Source: Collybiopsis luxurians FD-317 M1
Taxonomy: Eukaryota > Basidiomycota > Agaricomycetes > Agaricales > Omphalotaceae
Assembly: GCA_000827265.1 (NCBI GenBank)
Contig: KN834754.1
Location: forward strand, 636,831-700,830
Direction: 5' to 3'
Length of the DNA: 64,000 nucleotides
Positions 50,974-63,863 of this stretch are shown in pieces (positions within the stretch are counted from its first letter, which is position 1; each line of letters starts with the position of its first letter). Both the position numbers and the translations under genes were made by a program. Under the pieces are notes generated by a model. That model was not told the origin of the DNA. It did not search any database and was given only the letters and a program-made list of their open reading frames with translations.

Positions 50974-52429
50974 ATGTCTTCGGTTTCCTCTCCAGATTAC
51001 TCGGACTCCCCACCCGCTCCTAAGTATTCGAGCCTACCCCTGGCAGGAGAAGCAACGGTCGAGTACACACCGAGAGGAAACTCAAGCGCGCCTTTGGAAC
51101 ACATTACCAAGACCTGTAGTTTTATGACTGTAATCCTCAAAGGCCAAGATGCTTCCGAAGATTTCCCTACATACGGGCGAGGTTCTTCAGTTAACGGAGA
51201 GATAGGGCTCAAAAGTAATACATCGGTTTTGAGTGTGTTAGTAAAGGTAGCTATCTTGGTTAAAACTTCTTCCCCAACTAACAAGATCATCTCATACATA
51301 GCTCAAAGGCCGACTTCATTTGTCAATATCAGACTCGGGGTCTACGACGGTTCCCGTGGTGTCGGAATATATTGAACTTTGGTGTCAGGATCCGACGCGT
51401 TGTGATCCATGTCCAAGTGTGCTTCCATTCGCAATAACTTTTCCCCAAACCTTCATCTATGGCGAACGCACACTGCCCCTTCCGCCATCCTTCTACGAAG
51501 TGTTCTATCAGCAACCCGCAGTTTCTGTCGAATGCACGTATATGCTCAAGTTTACCATTCATCACGGCGGGTCCAAAATGGCATTTTGGAAACCCTCAAG
51601 ATCGTATGTATCGCTAGACTGCTACGAAGCGGTTATTCAGTAGTTCACGATCGCAGATACTCATTACAGTTGAACTACCGGCCACGAACAAGGCCACAGC
51701 GACCGATATTTCATCTTGAGAGATTCATCTCGACGATGAAGCAAGTCCCAGAGGATTGGCTTCAAATTGAATCTACGATGCGTGTTCGCCAGAATGCGAG
51801 TGCCGACGCGAAACCCATATCATGTCGAGTGAGTGACATTTGTGTTACTATTTGGGCTGTTATCGACTTTTCCAGTTTGTCATACCATCCATAGGAGCTT
51901 TTGGTCTTTCTGATACCATCCCTTTCCACATTCAACTCTCTTCGAGCCTAACATCGTTAAGTTTGCTATTACCCGATTTTCCAGAAAACAAACGGTCTCG
52001 GCATGTTCGGGTACTTATCACCCGCCAGATAATGGTGGAAGCCAACACGCGTAAATGCTGGAGAACGAGAACTTTGGGGGAAGGTACAGTGAGAGCTCTT
52101 CCACCTCCGTTCATCGACGCGCCTTGTCAGAAAGACGAAGTATATGCTGACTGGGAGGGCGAAGTTCGGTGTGACAAGAACGTGCAATATGGTGGATTTA
52201 ATGTTGGAGCGGTCACCGTCAAGGTAAGCATACGCTTACACGGTCAATGTTGGCCGCACCGTTATCCCCCAGTTAAGGTTTGCTACGCACATAGGATTAT
52301 ATCGTTTTCGTACTAACACCCCCAAACCCTCGAACGTGCCCCTTGTTAACGCATCAATACTCACAGCCAATAAAACTAGTGACAGACGTATGGACAGACG
52401 AATCTACATCCCATCCATCGGACAACTAG
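50974..52429 (+). CDS. Arrestin-like protein
   Basis: A cytosolic protein with the fungal arrestin-like beta-sandwich fold; relatives act as adaptors for ubiquitin ligases in membrane-protein turnover, but basidiomycete members are largely uncharacterised. The start is MSSVSSPDYSDSPPAPKYSS. The arrestin N-domain pattern runs from SFMTVILKGQDASEDFP through GLKSNTSVLSVLVKVxxKGR to ISDSGSTTVPVVSEYIELW. Then follow CPSVLPFAITFPQTF and LPLPPSFYEVFYQQPA. The C-domain shows IGAFGLSDTIPFHIQL. The final exon after an intron ending at about 52295 reads DYIVFVLTPPNPRTCPLL and QYSQPIKLVTDVWTD, ending TAG at 52427-52429. Introns occur near 51250-51300, 51604-51668, 51830-51877 and 52223-52295. Confidence 0.78.
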
Positions 52430-53006
52430 AACTTGTACTTTTTTTGACGCTGTCTATTGTTGAATACAAATTGCTGTACCATATATGCTGTTTGCTTTGA
52501 ACACTGAGTACTGATGGACAGTACTTTGTGGCCTGGCCAGGTCCCAGGAGGTCCCAGCAGTAGCGAGAATAGGCACACTGGGCAATGACTGTATTGAATT
52601 GAATTGACGGAAATGGACAGAAAGCATGATAAACGCAAGGGGATTTATATAACAGGTAGCTTAAAAGCACGTTGTACGGCTACACGCTGAACGAGGAACG
52701 GAGAAATTTTGCCTTCCAACGTATATTTAAGCCGCCACGACGACGACCTCGACTTTAAATTTTTCTGTACCTTCAAAACGAAAGTCGTGGTACAGCAGAT
52801 TTGAGCCAATTTCTGAGGAATCCTTGGATTTTCAAAGTAATCATCGACGTCATCGTATTACTACTTCCAGGCCACGCTTCCTTCGTACAAATTCTGATCC
52901 TCCATTCCTCTCCACTACTACCACCTCACCCATTCACATAAACGATTCCAGGTATTTTTTTCTCTATCAGTATTTTTTTTCTTAATTTCATTTCTTTAAC
53001 CTCAGC
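52430..53006. promoter_or_regulatory. UGP1 promoter and leader region
   Basis: 577 bp upstream of UGP1. A TATATTTAA element lies at 52722-52730, about 280 bp before the ATG, followed by pyrimidine-rich blocks near 52950-53000. This would fit a long or intron-containing leader. No gene is recognised here. Confidence 0.4.
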
Positions 53007-55013
<2,007 letters not shown>

Positions 55014-55633
55014 ACGCTAATTTCACTTCTGTTTCCTCGATACCCCATTTTTCCGCATTGGAACTTATAGACCGGAGCTGTGATTGATTTGATTTGGCAG
55101 AAGCATGGGGAATTCAATGACGCGGGTCGAAAACTCCATGGACATTATAATACGAATAAAGTATCAAAACTATTGCTTTGACCGTTGGGTCATATACACA
55201 TACACCTTTTCTTTTTCCTTGCCTTGTCTGTCCTTGTCATTTGAACGCGTTGATGAGAATCTTACTGACATCAAGCAGCGATAAGAGCCTTTTTATAGTC
55301 CTTACAGGCTTGGCGGTCGGTCTGGTTTTTTAAACCTCCCCTTCGTCAAAGTCAATCGTACTCTCATTATCATCAAGCACCCACCCTCAATTACTCCCTA
55401 TCTCAGTGATCTTGAATCTGATATTCCCTGCAGCAGATACAGTGCGATGTCATAGTGCCAGCGGAGATCTAACCGCGACTTGACGAGCTTCGTTATAACA
55501 TTCTCTCCCTCCCTCATCCCACCGTGTACCCACAGTTTGTGTTGGTTTAGCCCGACTGACACTGAGGCTAGCGTCTTCCAAAGCCAAATAACCCGTGGTT
55601 TCAGCATAGTCTAGGCGCCATTGACCTGCCGTG
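55014..55633. other. Intergenic region, UGP1 3' flank
   Basis: UGP1 3' UTR and flank on plus, and the 3' flank of DUF6533-like gene A on minus. The part to about 55215 is repeated at 58040-58175; the middle part is not. No gene is seen. Confidence 0.5.
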
Positions 55634-56990
55634 CTAACGGTCAGCATTTAGATCCAGGAATGTTGCAGCATCCCACGGGGTGGAATCGTGGATTGTAGTG
55701 AATTCTATTCCCTGGCTTTTTTCGGACGAGGGAACTGCCTCGTCTGTTTCGCTGTATAGAGTCTGCAGGTTGAGGATTGTTCTCGTTCCCTGCATCATAT
55801 TAATAACTAAACAAGTGTCCAAAGTACACATTTGACAAACCAAAATAGATATCAATGAAATAAACTGTCTGTTGTAACTGGGGTAAGATCATGTTTCGGC
55901 ATTTGAAGTGACGGCGAATTACTAACGGAAAAATGAAAAGAGCTGGTATGCCTCTCTTCACCGCCGCAACGCTGATCGCAATCATTGCCACTAATAATCA
56001 ACTTAGGGTGAAGGACTTGACAAGATTTATATACACATACCTGCAGTACCCATGAAGACCTTCAAACTGTCCCGATTCAACACAGAAATCAGTGCAGGCC
56101 GAGAAAACGAAAAGCGACGAAGGTCCCATATGGTCCGTTTCCAAGCTAGCCCATGGAGGATAATTTGAGCGAACGACTCTCCAATGCTGGAGGTATATTC
56201 CGTTAGTTCAACCGAAATCTGGTGAAACACGGACGAGTTACATAAAAGTCGCCACAGGGTTTCGCATCGGACGTTCATTCAGACCCAGGTGTGGCACACA
56301 AGAACCGCTGAACTTCAAAGTTCGATTGGAGAGACCGCCGAATGTGTTCAGAATACAAATGGCCGACCAAACCAATTTGCCGACAAATAGAGTCAAGAGG
56401 AATACGCTGATCCAAAGACTCTGCTCATAAAGCGCAAAGACTGGGATCAGTGCTTCTAAGTATATCAAGTTTCGTAGAGTCAAAAACAACGAACCTCGAA
56501 GCATAAGGATCAATTGCAGTATCAGCAGCATGCTACAACATGATATGGTCTGGAAAACCTGCGAGGACATACATATATCTTCTGGGATGTGCTGCATATG
56601 GGAAAATTTGGCGGTCATTACGCTCGAAAATGCGATAAATGCACTAATACACGAAACTTCAAGTTAGTCTTTGCAGCTTCCAGCGGAGAAGAGAGGGAAG
56701 TGCATACATGTGGATTAGCAATGCAAGATATCGTGCAAGGACGAAGAGACATCGCACAAGCGATAGCTGGAAAGGTCTCCTGTTGGGCAGGTCACTTCTG
56801 GATATTCTAGGGCGATAGACACTTATTTGACCTACTTCCAAACATATTCCACCTCTCGTTGTCTTGTAAGGAGGGCGTCACACCCTGTGGTCAATAAGCC
56901 CAGCACTGTAGAAACAACCATCCATTGTTCAGTTTTTGACTTCAGAAATTCTAGCTGTCACAGACCTGCGGCACTGACTTGAGCTTGCAT
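55634..56990 (-). CDS. DUF6533-like multi-pass membrane protein, copy A
   Basis: A basidiomycete-type multi-spanning membrane protein of unknown function, probably in the plasma membrane or endomembranes. The N-terminal module reads VLGLLTTGCDALLTRQREVE then YVWK|RPFQLSLVRCLFVLAR across an intron, matching the DUF6533 pattern (D..LLT..REVE.VWKR......LF...RY). Further hydrophobic helices follow: FQTISCCSMLLILQLILML, SLWISVFLLTLFVGKLVWSA and FAQIILHGLAWKRTIWDL. A cytosolic tail starts QGTRTILNLQTLYSETDEA and ends FLDLNADR. I place the start at the short exon MQAQVSAA (56990). About six GT-AG introns are needed, and all occur at the same places in copy B. Confidence 0.62.
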
Positions 56991-57698
56991 CAAAGGTCAA
57001 AAGGAATTTAAGTGGAAATTCAAGTGGACAAACTCTTGGTTTTAACTTCTCGGGTACGCCAAGCATCCAGTTTTTAGATCAGGGCAAGATAAGCATGAGA
57101 TTCATTTCGAAGAAAACTCAGCTTGTCATCTCATCATGTCGTGTCCCAATATTTTTGTGGTAGGGTGTGGGAAATAATGGGTGATCACTTCGAGATATTC
57201 ACGACGAGGGATGTTCGTGCGATAAAGTCAATAGTGCAAGGTAATGCAACCCCCCTATGTCAAAGGCGCAGAAGGAAAGTGGGTGCAAGGAGCACAGTTC
57301 CGGTGAAGCCAGGCAAGTGCAAAATCGTAATTTCGTGGTGTTTGACTGGAGCTTGGCCCCGCGTGGATGGGCAAAATTATCGCGCAGGGACAAGCCTGAT
57401 TGAGAGTCGGACGCTCGAGATAGAAAGGGTAGTGTGGGTCGTGATTTTTTTGGAACAAGGGCTCCACTTAACAAAGTAGAGGTAGAGGCGGAGGTGGAGG
57501 TAGAATCTCAAGTAGAGTCCTCACAAAAAAAAAAAAATGAAATGAGAGCTCCGCCTGTTTCTCAGAAGTAGTAAGTAGGTGAAGCTCCACTTTGGTCGCA
57601 ATCCCACGCTCGGGGCCGCCACCGGTGGTGACACTCGACACATCCTTCCATGTCGGCCATTGCTAAACGTTTTACCAAAACTCAAATACTCATCCCTG
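56991..57698. other. Spacer between the two duplication units
   Basis: The first ~145 bp match the upstream flank of copy B. The rest (57136-57698) is unique in the window and has a purine-rich stretch of AGG/GGT triplets near 57478-57505 and an A-run near 57525-57537. No gene is seen. Confidence 0.5.
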
Positions 57699-58170
57699 AT
57701 CTCGATCACAGGGGATTTCTATTATGGCCGCAACGTCAGGCTACGAGAAAATGAGTACTTGAAGTAACTCAGTCACATCTTCCTTCGATGGTCGCTAATG
57801 AAGGGCAAAGACATTCCTGATTCCTAATGGCTGTATTCTGGAAAATCATCTCTTGTCTGGCAATTTGAACATGATAGTATGTACTATGCGTTTTACCACT
57901 GTCCAATCTTTCTTTCCAGTATTAACTTCACTTCGTGCTGCAGGAACTCTGAAAGCTGATATCACTTCCATTTCCGTGATACCTCATTTCCCCGGATCGG
58001 AGCCGTAATCGACAGAAGCATAAGATTGTAAATGAAGTGATTCCATATCAAACTCGACAGACATTATTGTACCAATAAAGTAAGTAATATTTGCCTTGAC
58101 CGTTGGGTCATAGGTTTTTATTTATTGCAGTTTTCTTCTGAGAACATACACCTTTTCTTTTTTGTTGCCT
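57699..58170 (+). pseudogene. Decayed 3' fragment of UGP1
   Basis: A truncated copy of the last UGP1 exons and 3' flank. 57706-57750 matches the [18 protein letters not shown] exon but reads GDFYYGRNVRLR. 57788-57872 matches the exon encoding the VANEGQ-to-NMI region, with substitutions and a small deletion that breaks the frame, and TGA/TAA codons interrupt it. The UGP1 downstream flank (GACCGTTGGGTCATA) also recurs near 58098. No upstream UGP1 exon is present, so it cannot encode an enzyme. It marks the left part of duplication unit 2. Confidence 0.85.
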
Positions 58171-58233
58171 TGTCTGTCCTCTGATCTAAGGGAGGGATGA
58201 TACATTGGGCACTAGCTTACCCTGTCCGTGTGG

Positions 58234-59585
58234 TTAATCATAACAGTCAGCATTCAGGAATGTTGCTGCATCCCACACCGCGGACTCGTGGATTGTAGTG
58301 AATTCTATTCCCTGACTTTTTTCAGACGAGGGAGCTGCCTCGTCTGTTTCGCTGTATAGAGTCTGTAGGTTGAGAATAGTTCTCGTTCCCTGCATCTGTA
58401 TCAATAACTGAACAACCGTCAAAAGTAAACATTTTACAAACCAAGATAGATATCAACGAAATAAACTGTCTGTTGTGAATAGGGTGAGATCATGTTTCAG
58501 CGTTTGAAGTAATAGGATCGAATTACTAACGGAAAAATGAAAAGAGCTGGTATTCCTCTCTTCACCGCCGCAACGCTGATCGCGATCATTGCCACTAACA
58601 ATCAACTTAGAGTGAAGGACTTGAAAGCATATATATACATACCTACAATACCGATGAAGACCTTCAAGCTGTCTCGGTTCAAGACAGAAATCAGTGCAGG
58701 CCGAGAAAACGAAAAGCGACGAAGGTCCCATATGGTCCGTTTCCAAGCCAGCCCGTGAAGGAATATTTGAACGAACAATTCTCCAGATCTGAGCATTGTT
58801 CTGTCAGTCCAACTGAAATATGATGGAATACGAACAAGTTACATGAAAATCACGACAGGGCTTCGCATGGGACGTTCATCTAGAACCACGTGTGGCACAC
58901 AAGGACCGCTGAACTTCAGGTTTCTATCCGCGAAATTACCGAATGTGTACAGGATGACAACGGCTGACCAAAGCAATCTACCAATAAGTAAAATCAGAAG
59001 AAATACGCTTATCCAAAGACTCCGCTCATAGAGTGCAAAGACTTCAGGACAAGTGCTCCATATCAAGCTCTGAGAAGAACTAAAAACAACGAACCTCGAA
59101 GCATAAGAATCAGCTGCAGTAGCAGCAGCATGCTATAACATGATATGGTTTGGAAAATCTGCGAGGACATACATATGTCTTCTGGGATGTGCTGAATATG
59201 GGAATACTTGGCGGTCATTACGCTCGAAAGTGCGATAAATGCACTAATACGCGAAACCTCAAGTTAGTCTTTGCAGCCTCCAGCGGGGAAGAAAGGAAGT
59301 GCATACATATGGATTAGCAGTGCGAGATATCGTGCAAGGATGAAGAGACATCGCACAAGCGATAGCTGGAAAGGTCTCCTGTAGGGTAGGTTTATGGATG
59401 TTCTAAGGGAGATGAGCACTTGATTCACTTACTTCCAAACATATTCCACCTCTCGTTGTCTTGTAAGGAGGGCGTCACACCCTGTGGTCAATAAGCCCAG
59501 CACTGTAGAAACAGCCATCCATTGTTCAGTTTTTGACTTAGAAATTTTAGCTGTGACAGACCTGCGGCACTGACTTGGGCTTGCA
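58234..59585 (-). CDS. DUF6533-like multi-pass membrane protein, copy B
   Basis: Paralogue of the gene at 55634-56990. The DUF6533-type module is VLGLLTTGCDALLTRQREVE, VWK|RPFQLSLVRCLFILAR, with helices SLWISVFLLILLIGRLLWSA and FVQIFLHGLAWKRTIWDL. The stretch RRFSFSRPALISVLNRDSLK is identical to copy A. The tail (QGTRTILNLQTLYSETDEA to FLNADCYD) differs from copy A mainly near its end. Splice sites are intact: the first intron donor is GTAAGT here and GTAGGT in copy A. Both copies therefore look coding, unlike the accompanying UGP1 fragment. The start at 59585 (MQAQVSAA) is inferred. The function is unknown. Confidence 0.62.
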
Positions 59586-60179
59586 TCGAAGGTCAAGAGG
59601 AAATTAAGTGGAAATTCAGGTGGGCAAACTCTTGGTTTTAACTCCTCGAGTACGCCAAGCACCCAGTATTTTAGATCAGGGAAAAATAAGCATGAAATAT
59701 ATTTCGAAGAAAACTCAGCTTGTCATCTCACGTCATTTCCTGCTCCAGCACAGGATAGAATATCTATTATACTAGTCAGCGGTGGTGCCCCCAGGAACGA
59801 TTTCGAACATTCTGATATGAGACCCGTTGACTGAGCTGCAGGAGCACCCTGCATTCTCGGAGGAGGAAGCTTTCCGCGTAAATGTCTCTTCCGCTGAACA
59901 GCGGTCTCGGCGACAAATTTGCGTGATATCCGTCTATCTATCGATCTACGCATGAGCTGGTGAGCATTTGGAATCAGGATATCGAGGAAGGAGTAAAGAC
60001 GTATACCAGATTATCTTAGTACACATTGGTCCATACACATCGCTGTCGCGGGGTAGACTAGTCCTGCGTACATTTGAATGATATTAATATTAACGGATGA
60101 ATCGCCCCACACTGATGAAGTAATCAAGACGATGAATGGAAACATAAACTTCACAGATGAATGGTACAAATTAATTAGA
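59586..60179. other. Intergenic region right of the duplication
   Basis: The first ~145 bp belong to duplication unit 2. The minus-strand frame at 59723-59953 starts MRRSIDRRISRKFVAETAV but has no recognised family, and I do not call it. No RNA gene is seen. Confidence 0.45.
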
Positions 60180-61831
60180 TTAGATATCAAACCTCCGCTC
60201 AACTACGTGTTCGTTTGTGGAAGTGACAATTCTCCTTTCATCAAAAACGATACCTCTCTTCGCATCCACCAGCGTACGGTCAACGTCGAATGAGGGCCCG
60301 GCTATTTCCGTACCCAAAGTACTCTCCAAGTCCCACACCCAGATACTTCCATTAACCCCAATGCTCACGCAGCGCCCATCTGAAAGCGACAACGCGGCAA
60401 CAGGTCCAAGCTGTCCATGTAGTGTACGGACAAACGTGAGTTTAGGAGTGGCGGAAGAGACCGATGTGAGGGAAGGGAAGGAGAGACGGTACAGTTGCAA
60501 ACCAGTGAAAGAGTATAGGGAGGTACCAGAAAATTTTGAAGGCGGGGGACCAGAAGGTGAGGATGATGGCAGTGAAGAGCGCAAGCTTGGATCGTCGGGA
60601 GCGAGTACAACCCATTTTCCATCCGTTTGAGTGTCAGCTACGCTAGCAACCTTTCTAGTCCATTGCTCTCGCATGGCACTCAGCTTCCTCTCATCGACCC
60701 ATCCTTGCGGAACATCCAGCGCTCGGGTCGTTCGTGTATGAATGATCGTCATAGGAGTGTGAGGTTCCGAAATCAGCAAAGATGAGCTTTGAGGAAGTTC
60801 AGAGATCGAAGCAGGACCAGCGATCATTAATTCTGTTGCGCCAACTGTCCAGTGAGCTGGGTACACTGGAATAGCATAGGCTATAACCAGCTTATACGTG
60901 CTGGTGGAGCTTCTAGATAGGACAAGGGAAGTAGGAGGAAAAGAGGTGAAACTGCCCAACGTCTGCATCAGCACCGCACTTCCAGAAGAGAGATCATAGA
61001 CCGAAATTGTAAATGTCTCGGACAGGGTAATGAGCAAAGGGTGATGATATGCTGCGTGAATTATGGGACAAGTCCGATTGGACCTCCGCGAAGGGGTATA
61101 AGCAAGCTCGGCGTAAGACGACGAGGGAAGATCATGATTAACACAGAAAACTCTGAATTCACCAGAGGATAAGAATGCTGCAAGACGTATTCGTCTGTTA
61201 GATGGAGCACCCTGGTCCAAAACAATGGCAGTGATGTTCTCACTATACGCCGTCGGACATGCCAGCGTATGCTCTTCTCCGGTGAGCGTTCGAAGACAAA
61301 TTACAGGCGACGAGCTCGATTGGGATGTGGCCGTCACAATCAGGGATCCAGCGAGCAGAATGTGAGTTTTGCTGGGGAACTCTGACGCTTGCATACGGGG
61401 CCTCAGATGCTGCACCGCACAGCGACCTGTGCTTAGTGAGACCTGCTTCTTCACATCTCAATACCTGGAGATAGGAACCCACCGTTCATCCAGTTTGCGC
61501 TGATGCGAAATAAGGTTTTTGCCGGTAAGGAGATCACCTCTCGGTCATCTGTAGGCCCAACAAACCCCCTTGGGCCTCTCAATCTGGAACGGCCAAAGGC
61601 ATGTAGATAGAGATTCTTCCAGAGCTCGTTATCAGCAGCTAGTCGAGACCAACTTCTGTTGATTGCTTGAGCAACACAGAGGGTTTTCCATTCGAGATAT
61701 GAAAAGATATGGAGAATTAGTTCTTCGGACAAAGATTCAAAGGTCGCTGGGCTGGAATATAATACGTCTGAGGTTAAGTGGATCCTTTTCGGGGGTGGTA
61801 AAGGAGGTGGGGAAAGACGGTGCTTGGACAT
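60180..61831 (-). CDS. F-box protein with a C-terminal beta-propeller-like region
   Basis: A probable SCF ubiquitin-ligase substrate receptor. The N-terminus MSKHRLSPPPLPPPKRIHL leads into an F-box: FESLSEELILHIFSYLEW, VAQAINRSWSRLAADNELWK. After an intron (about 61425-61480) one long exon encodes ~400 residues with propeller-like strands: ITAIVLDQGA, FLSSGEFRVFCVN, AAYHHPLLITLSETFTISVY. A clear WD-like blade lies near the end (LSDGRCVSIGVNGSIWVWDL). The stop follows EHVVERRFDI at 60180. Target and pathway cannot be deduced. The start ATG is 33 bp from the WDR83 start on the other strand. Confidence 0.8.
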
Positions 61832-61864
61832 GACGGTCGAAAGTAGAACTTGAACTCTGTTCTC
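61832..61864. promoter_or_regulatory. 33 bp spacer between divergent F-box and WDR83 start codons
   Basis: Only 33 bp separate the opposing ATGs at 61831 (minus) and 61865 (plus), so transcription of at least one gene probably starts within the other's coding region. No core promoter motif is visible. Confidence 0.65.
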
Positions 61865-63039
61865 ATGGCCCCTTCCCGAGGCCCATTGCAACTTGCTCGT
61901 ACTCTCCATGTAACTCTGGACGGCCACAAGGGCCCAGTCAATGTTGCCCGATATGCTAAAGGCTCAGCAAAATATATTCTCACAGGCGGTCAAGATCGCA
62001 CTGTGAGGCTCTGGAATGCCAACCTTGGAACTGAAATTAAAGCGTTCAGCGCGCACGGCTACGAGGTTCTGTCAATATCAGTGTAGGTTGTGTTTCTCTT
62101 TTGCCCAATATTAAACTCATTCATTTTAAGAGCTCATGATAATGCCAAATTTGCTTCTTCTGGTGGAGACCGTTCCGTATTTGTGTGGGATGTAGCGTCG
62201 GGAATGACGACGCGGAGACTCGCGGGACATATGGGCAGAATCAACGCTGTCGAGTTCAATGAGGACGCCAGTGTGGTCGCCAGCGGTAGGTTGTAGTCAA
62301 ACGAAACAAGCAAGAGGCTGATTGCCCTCAGGTTCTTTCGATTCGACGGTCAGATTATGGGATCTCAGGTATTAAATCTCTTATGTCTCTTTCCAAGATT
62401 AACAATCTTCAGGGCCCAGTCTCGTTCGCCTATTCAAATTCTAGACGAAGCAAGAGACGCGATTCAGAGTATTTACATCGATTCTACGACAATTTTAACT
62501 GGTTCAGTTGACGGTTATGTACGGACCTACGATCTTCGTAAGGGAGAGTTGCGATCAGATTGCATTGGTCGTAGGTCCAACAATCTTACAGAATGGTCTT
62601 TGTTCTTCATTCATCCATTTCTAGATCCTGTAACCTCCGTGGTTCTGACCCAAGACTCTCAAACGATTCTCGTTACCACTCTCGACTCGCACATCCGTCT
62701 GATGGATACGACTGATGGTAAAATGCTGAACGATTTCACTGGACATGTCAATTCTTCATACAGGTGCAGAGCGTGCTTCGGTCACGGCGAAGCTAGCATT
62801 GCGTGTGGAGATGAGAACGGCATGATATGGGCTTGGGATCTGCTGGACGTGCGTTCTCCAGTTTTCAGGCAACTTTCGAGACATTAATGATTTTTCAGGC
62901 CAAACTTTTGCAACCTAATCCTCCGCCGAAGGTGCATGATAAAGTCATTACTTGGACTGAACATCATCCTTCCGACGCTGGTGAAATGATCACATCCAGT
63001 GCAGATGGAACATGTAAAGTGTGGCGACATCCTACATAG
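61865..63039 (+). CDS. WDR83: WDR83/MORG1 WD40 protein
   Basis: A seven-bladed WD40 protein known both as a MAPK scaffold (MORG1) and as a component of spliceosomal C complexes. It starts MAPSRGPLQLARTLHVTLDG. Blades are visible in order: HKGPVNVARYAK/GGQDRTVRLWNA, AHGYEVLSISV/SGGDRSVFVWDV, GHMGRINAVEFNED/FDSTVRLWDLR, AIQSIYIDSTTILTGSVDG, GHPVTSVVLTQDSQTILV, FTGHVNSSYRCRACFGHGE/GMIWAWDLLDA and MITSSADGTCKVWRHPT. Five or six short introns interrupt it (for example at 62085-62130, 62285-62330 and 62848-62899). Length near 300 residues matches the family. The stop is at 63037-63039. Confidence 0.9.
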
Positions 63040-63095
63040 GTGAATCATACATAAAGCGGTTTTTGCGACGTATATATATATAGTAGTATTAGCAT

Positions 63096-63556
63096 CTACC
63101 GCTTGATTTGGTTTTGAGCCTCTGAATTAAAAAAAAAGTTTTGGCAAAGAGCTGCTGAGTAACAGAAATTCCCCATCGTACCTCTGCGGGTCGCATCCTC
63201 TAACAACTGCGTATCAACATGCTCTGCAGGTAGCTGCACGTATCGAACCACGGAACCACGAATAAAGCAGTTCTTGACGGCCATCTGTTGCCACTCTGAT
63301 TGAGCATTCAGTATGGAAAGGAAGAAGTGTAGGCAGACCATGTGTGGATGTCTGGCTTCATCCAGAACAGTGATATTGTCCAGGCGAATATTCAGAAATC
63401 TATTGGTACCATAAGATACACAAGCTGGACAGAAAAATAGGTCCTTACTGATCAACAGATTTTAGGACGCCAGTTATCGAGAGATCATTTTTGAGCTCGA
63501 CGGTGACCTGCTGGTCTGTTAGGGTTTTGAATACAGAAAAGATAAGCTGCAAAGAA
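63096..63556 (-). CDS. LSM2: U6 snRNA-associated Sm-like protein LSm2 (start exon unresolved)
   Basis: A subunit of the Lsm2-8 ring that binds the U6 snRNA 3' end, and of Lsm1-7 in mRNA decay. Exons give LIFSVFKTLTDQQVTVELKN, DLSITGVLKSVDQ (Sm1), FLNIRLDNITVLDEARHPHM, then MAVKNCFIRGSVVRYVQLP (Sm2 with the RG motif), AEHVDTQLLEDATRR and EAQNQIKR before TAG at 63098-63096. The family begins with Met directly before the leucine, so the start codon appears to be a separate exon upstream of the acceptor at 63557. One possible site is ATG followed by GT at 63804-63806, but that intron would be unusually long. Three introns lie inside the called span. Confidence 0.85.
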
Positions 63557-63863
63557 CAAACGAAGATCAGACTAGTCAGCTTCCTGGTGGAGAGCAGAAA
63601 GAGCGTGCCATGTCCACCGATTCCCAGATGACGGCAGGAAGCAAAAAGTGGTTGCGCGTCTAATCAAATTTACATGTTCCTCATATATTCGACCAAAAAA
63701 ATTTGAGAGAATCAAAAGACAGGGATGCATAGTTGAAAGTTGTATATAAGACATACGCATGAAAGGCAGTATACATAGTAATACTAGCTGAGAATTTTCA
63801 CAACCATAAACGCCCCCATATCTCTCGTTCAATTTTATGATACAGGAAAGTAGAAGACAAAAC

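Larger units (their letters stand above)
57699..59733. repeat. Tandem segmental duplication, unit 2
   Basis: Second copy of the 54735-57135 block, in direct orientation with an offset of about 2.6 kb at its right end and 2.95 kb at its left end. It carries the UGP1 fragment and DUF6533-like gene B. Confidence 0.88.

Noticed and set aside
57123..57479. 118-residue plus-strand open frame between the duplication units
   Set aside because: No homology features, no conserved counterpart, and composition like the surrounding noncoding DNA.
57699..59733. Transposon-mediated origin of the duplicated block
   Set aside because: No terminal inverted repeats, target-site duplication or transposase frame is visible at the block borders.
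59723..59953. 76-residue minus-strand frame right of the duplication
   Set aside because: It is basic and repeat-free but has no recognised family and no splice or promoter context; reported only as part of the gap.
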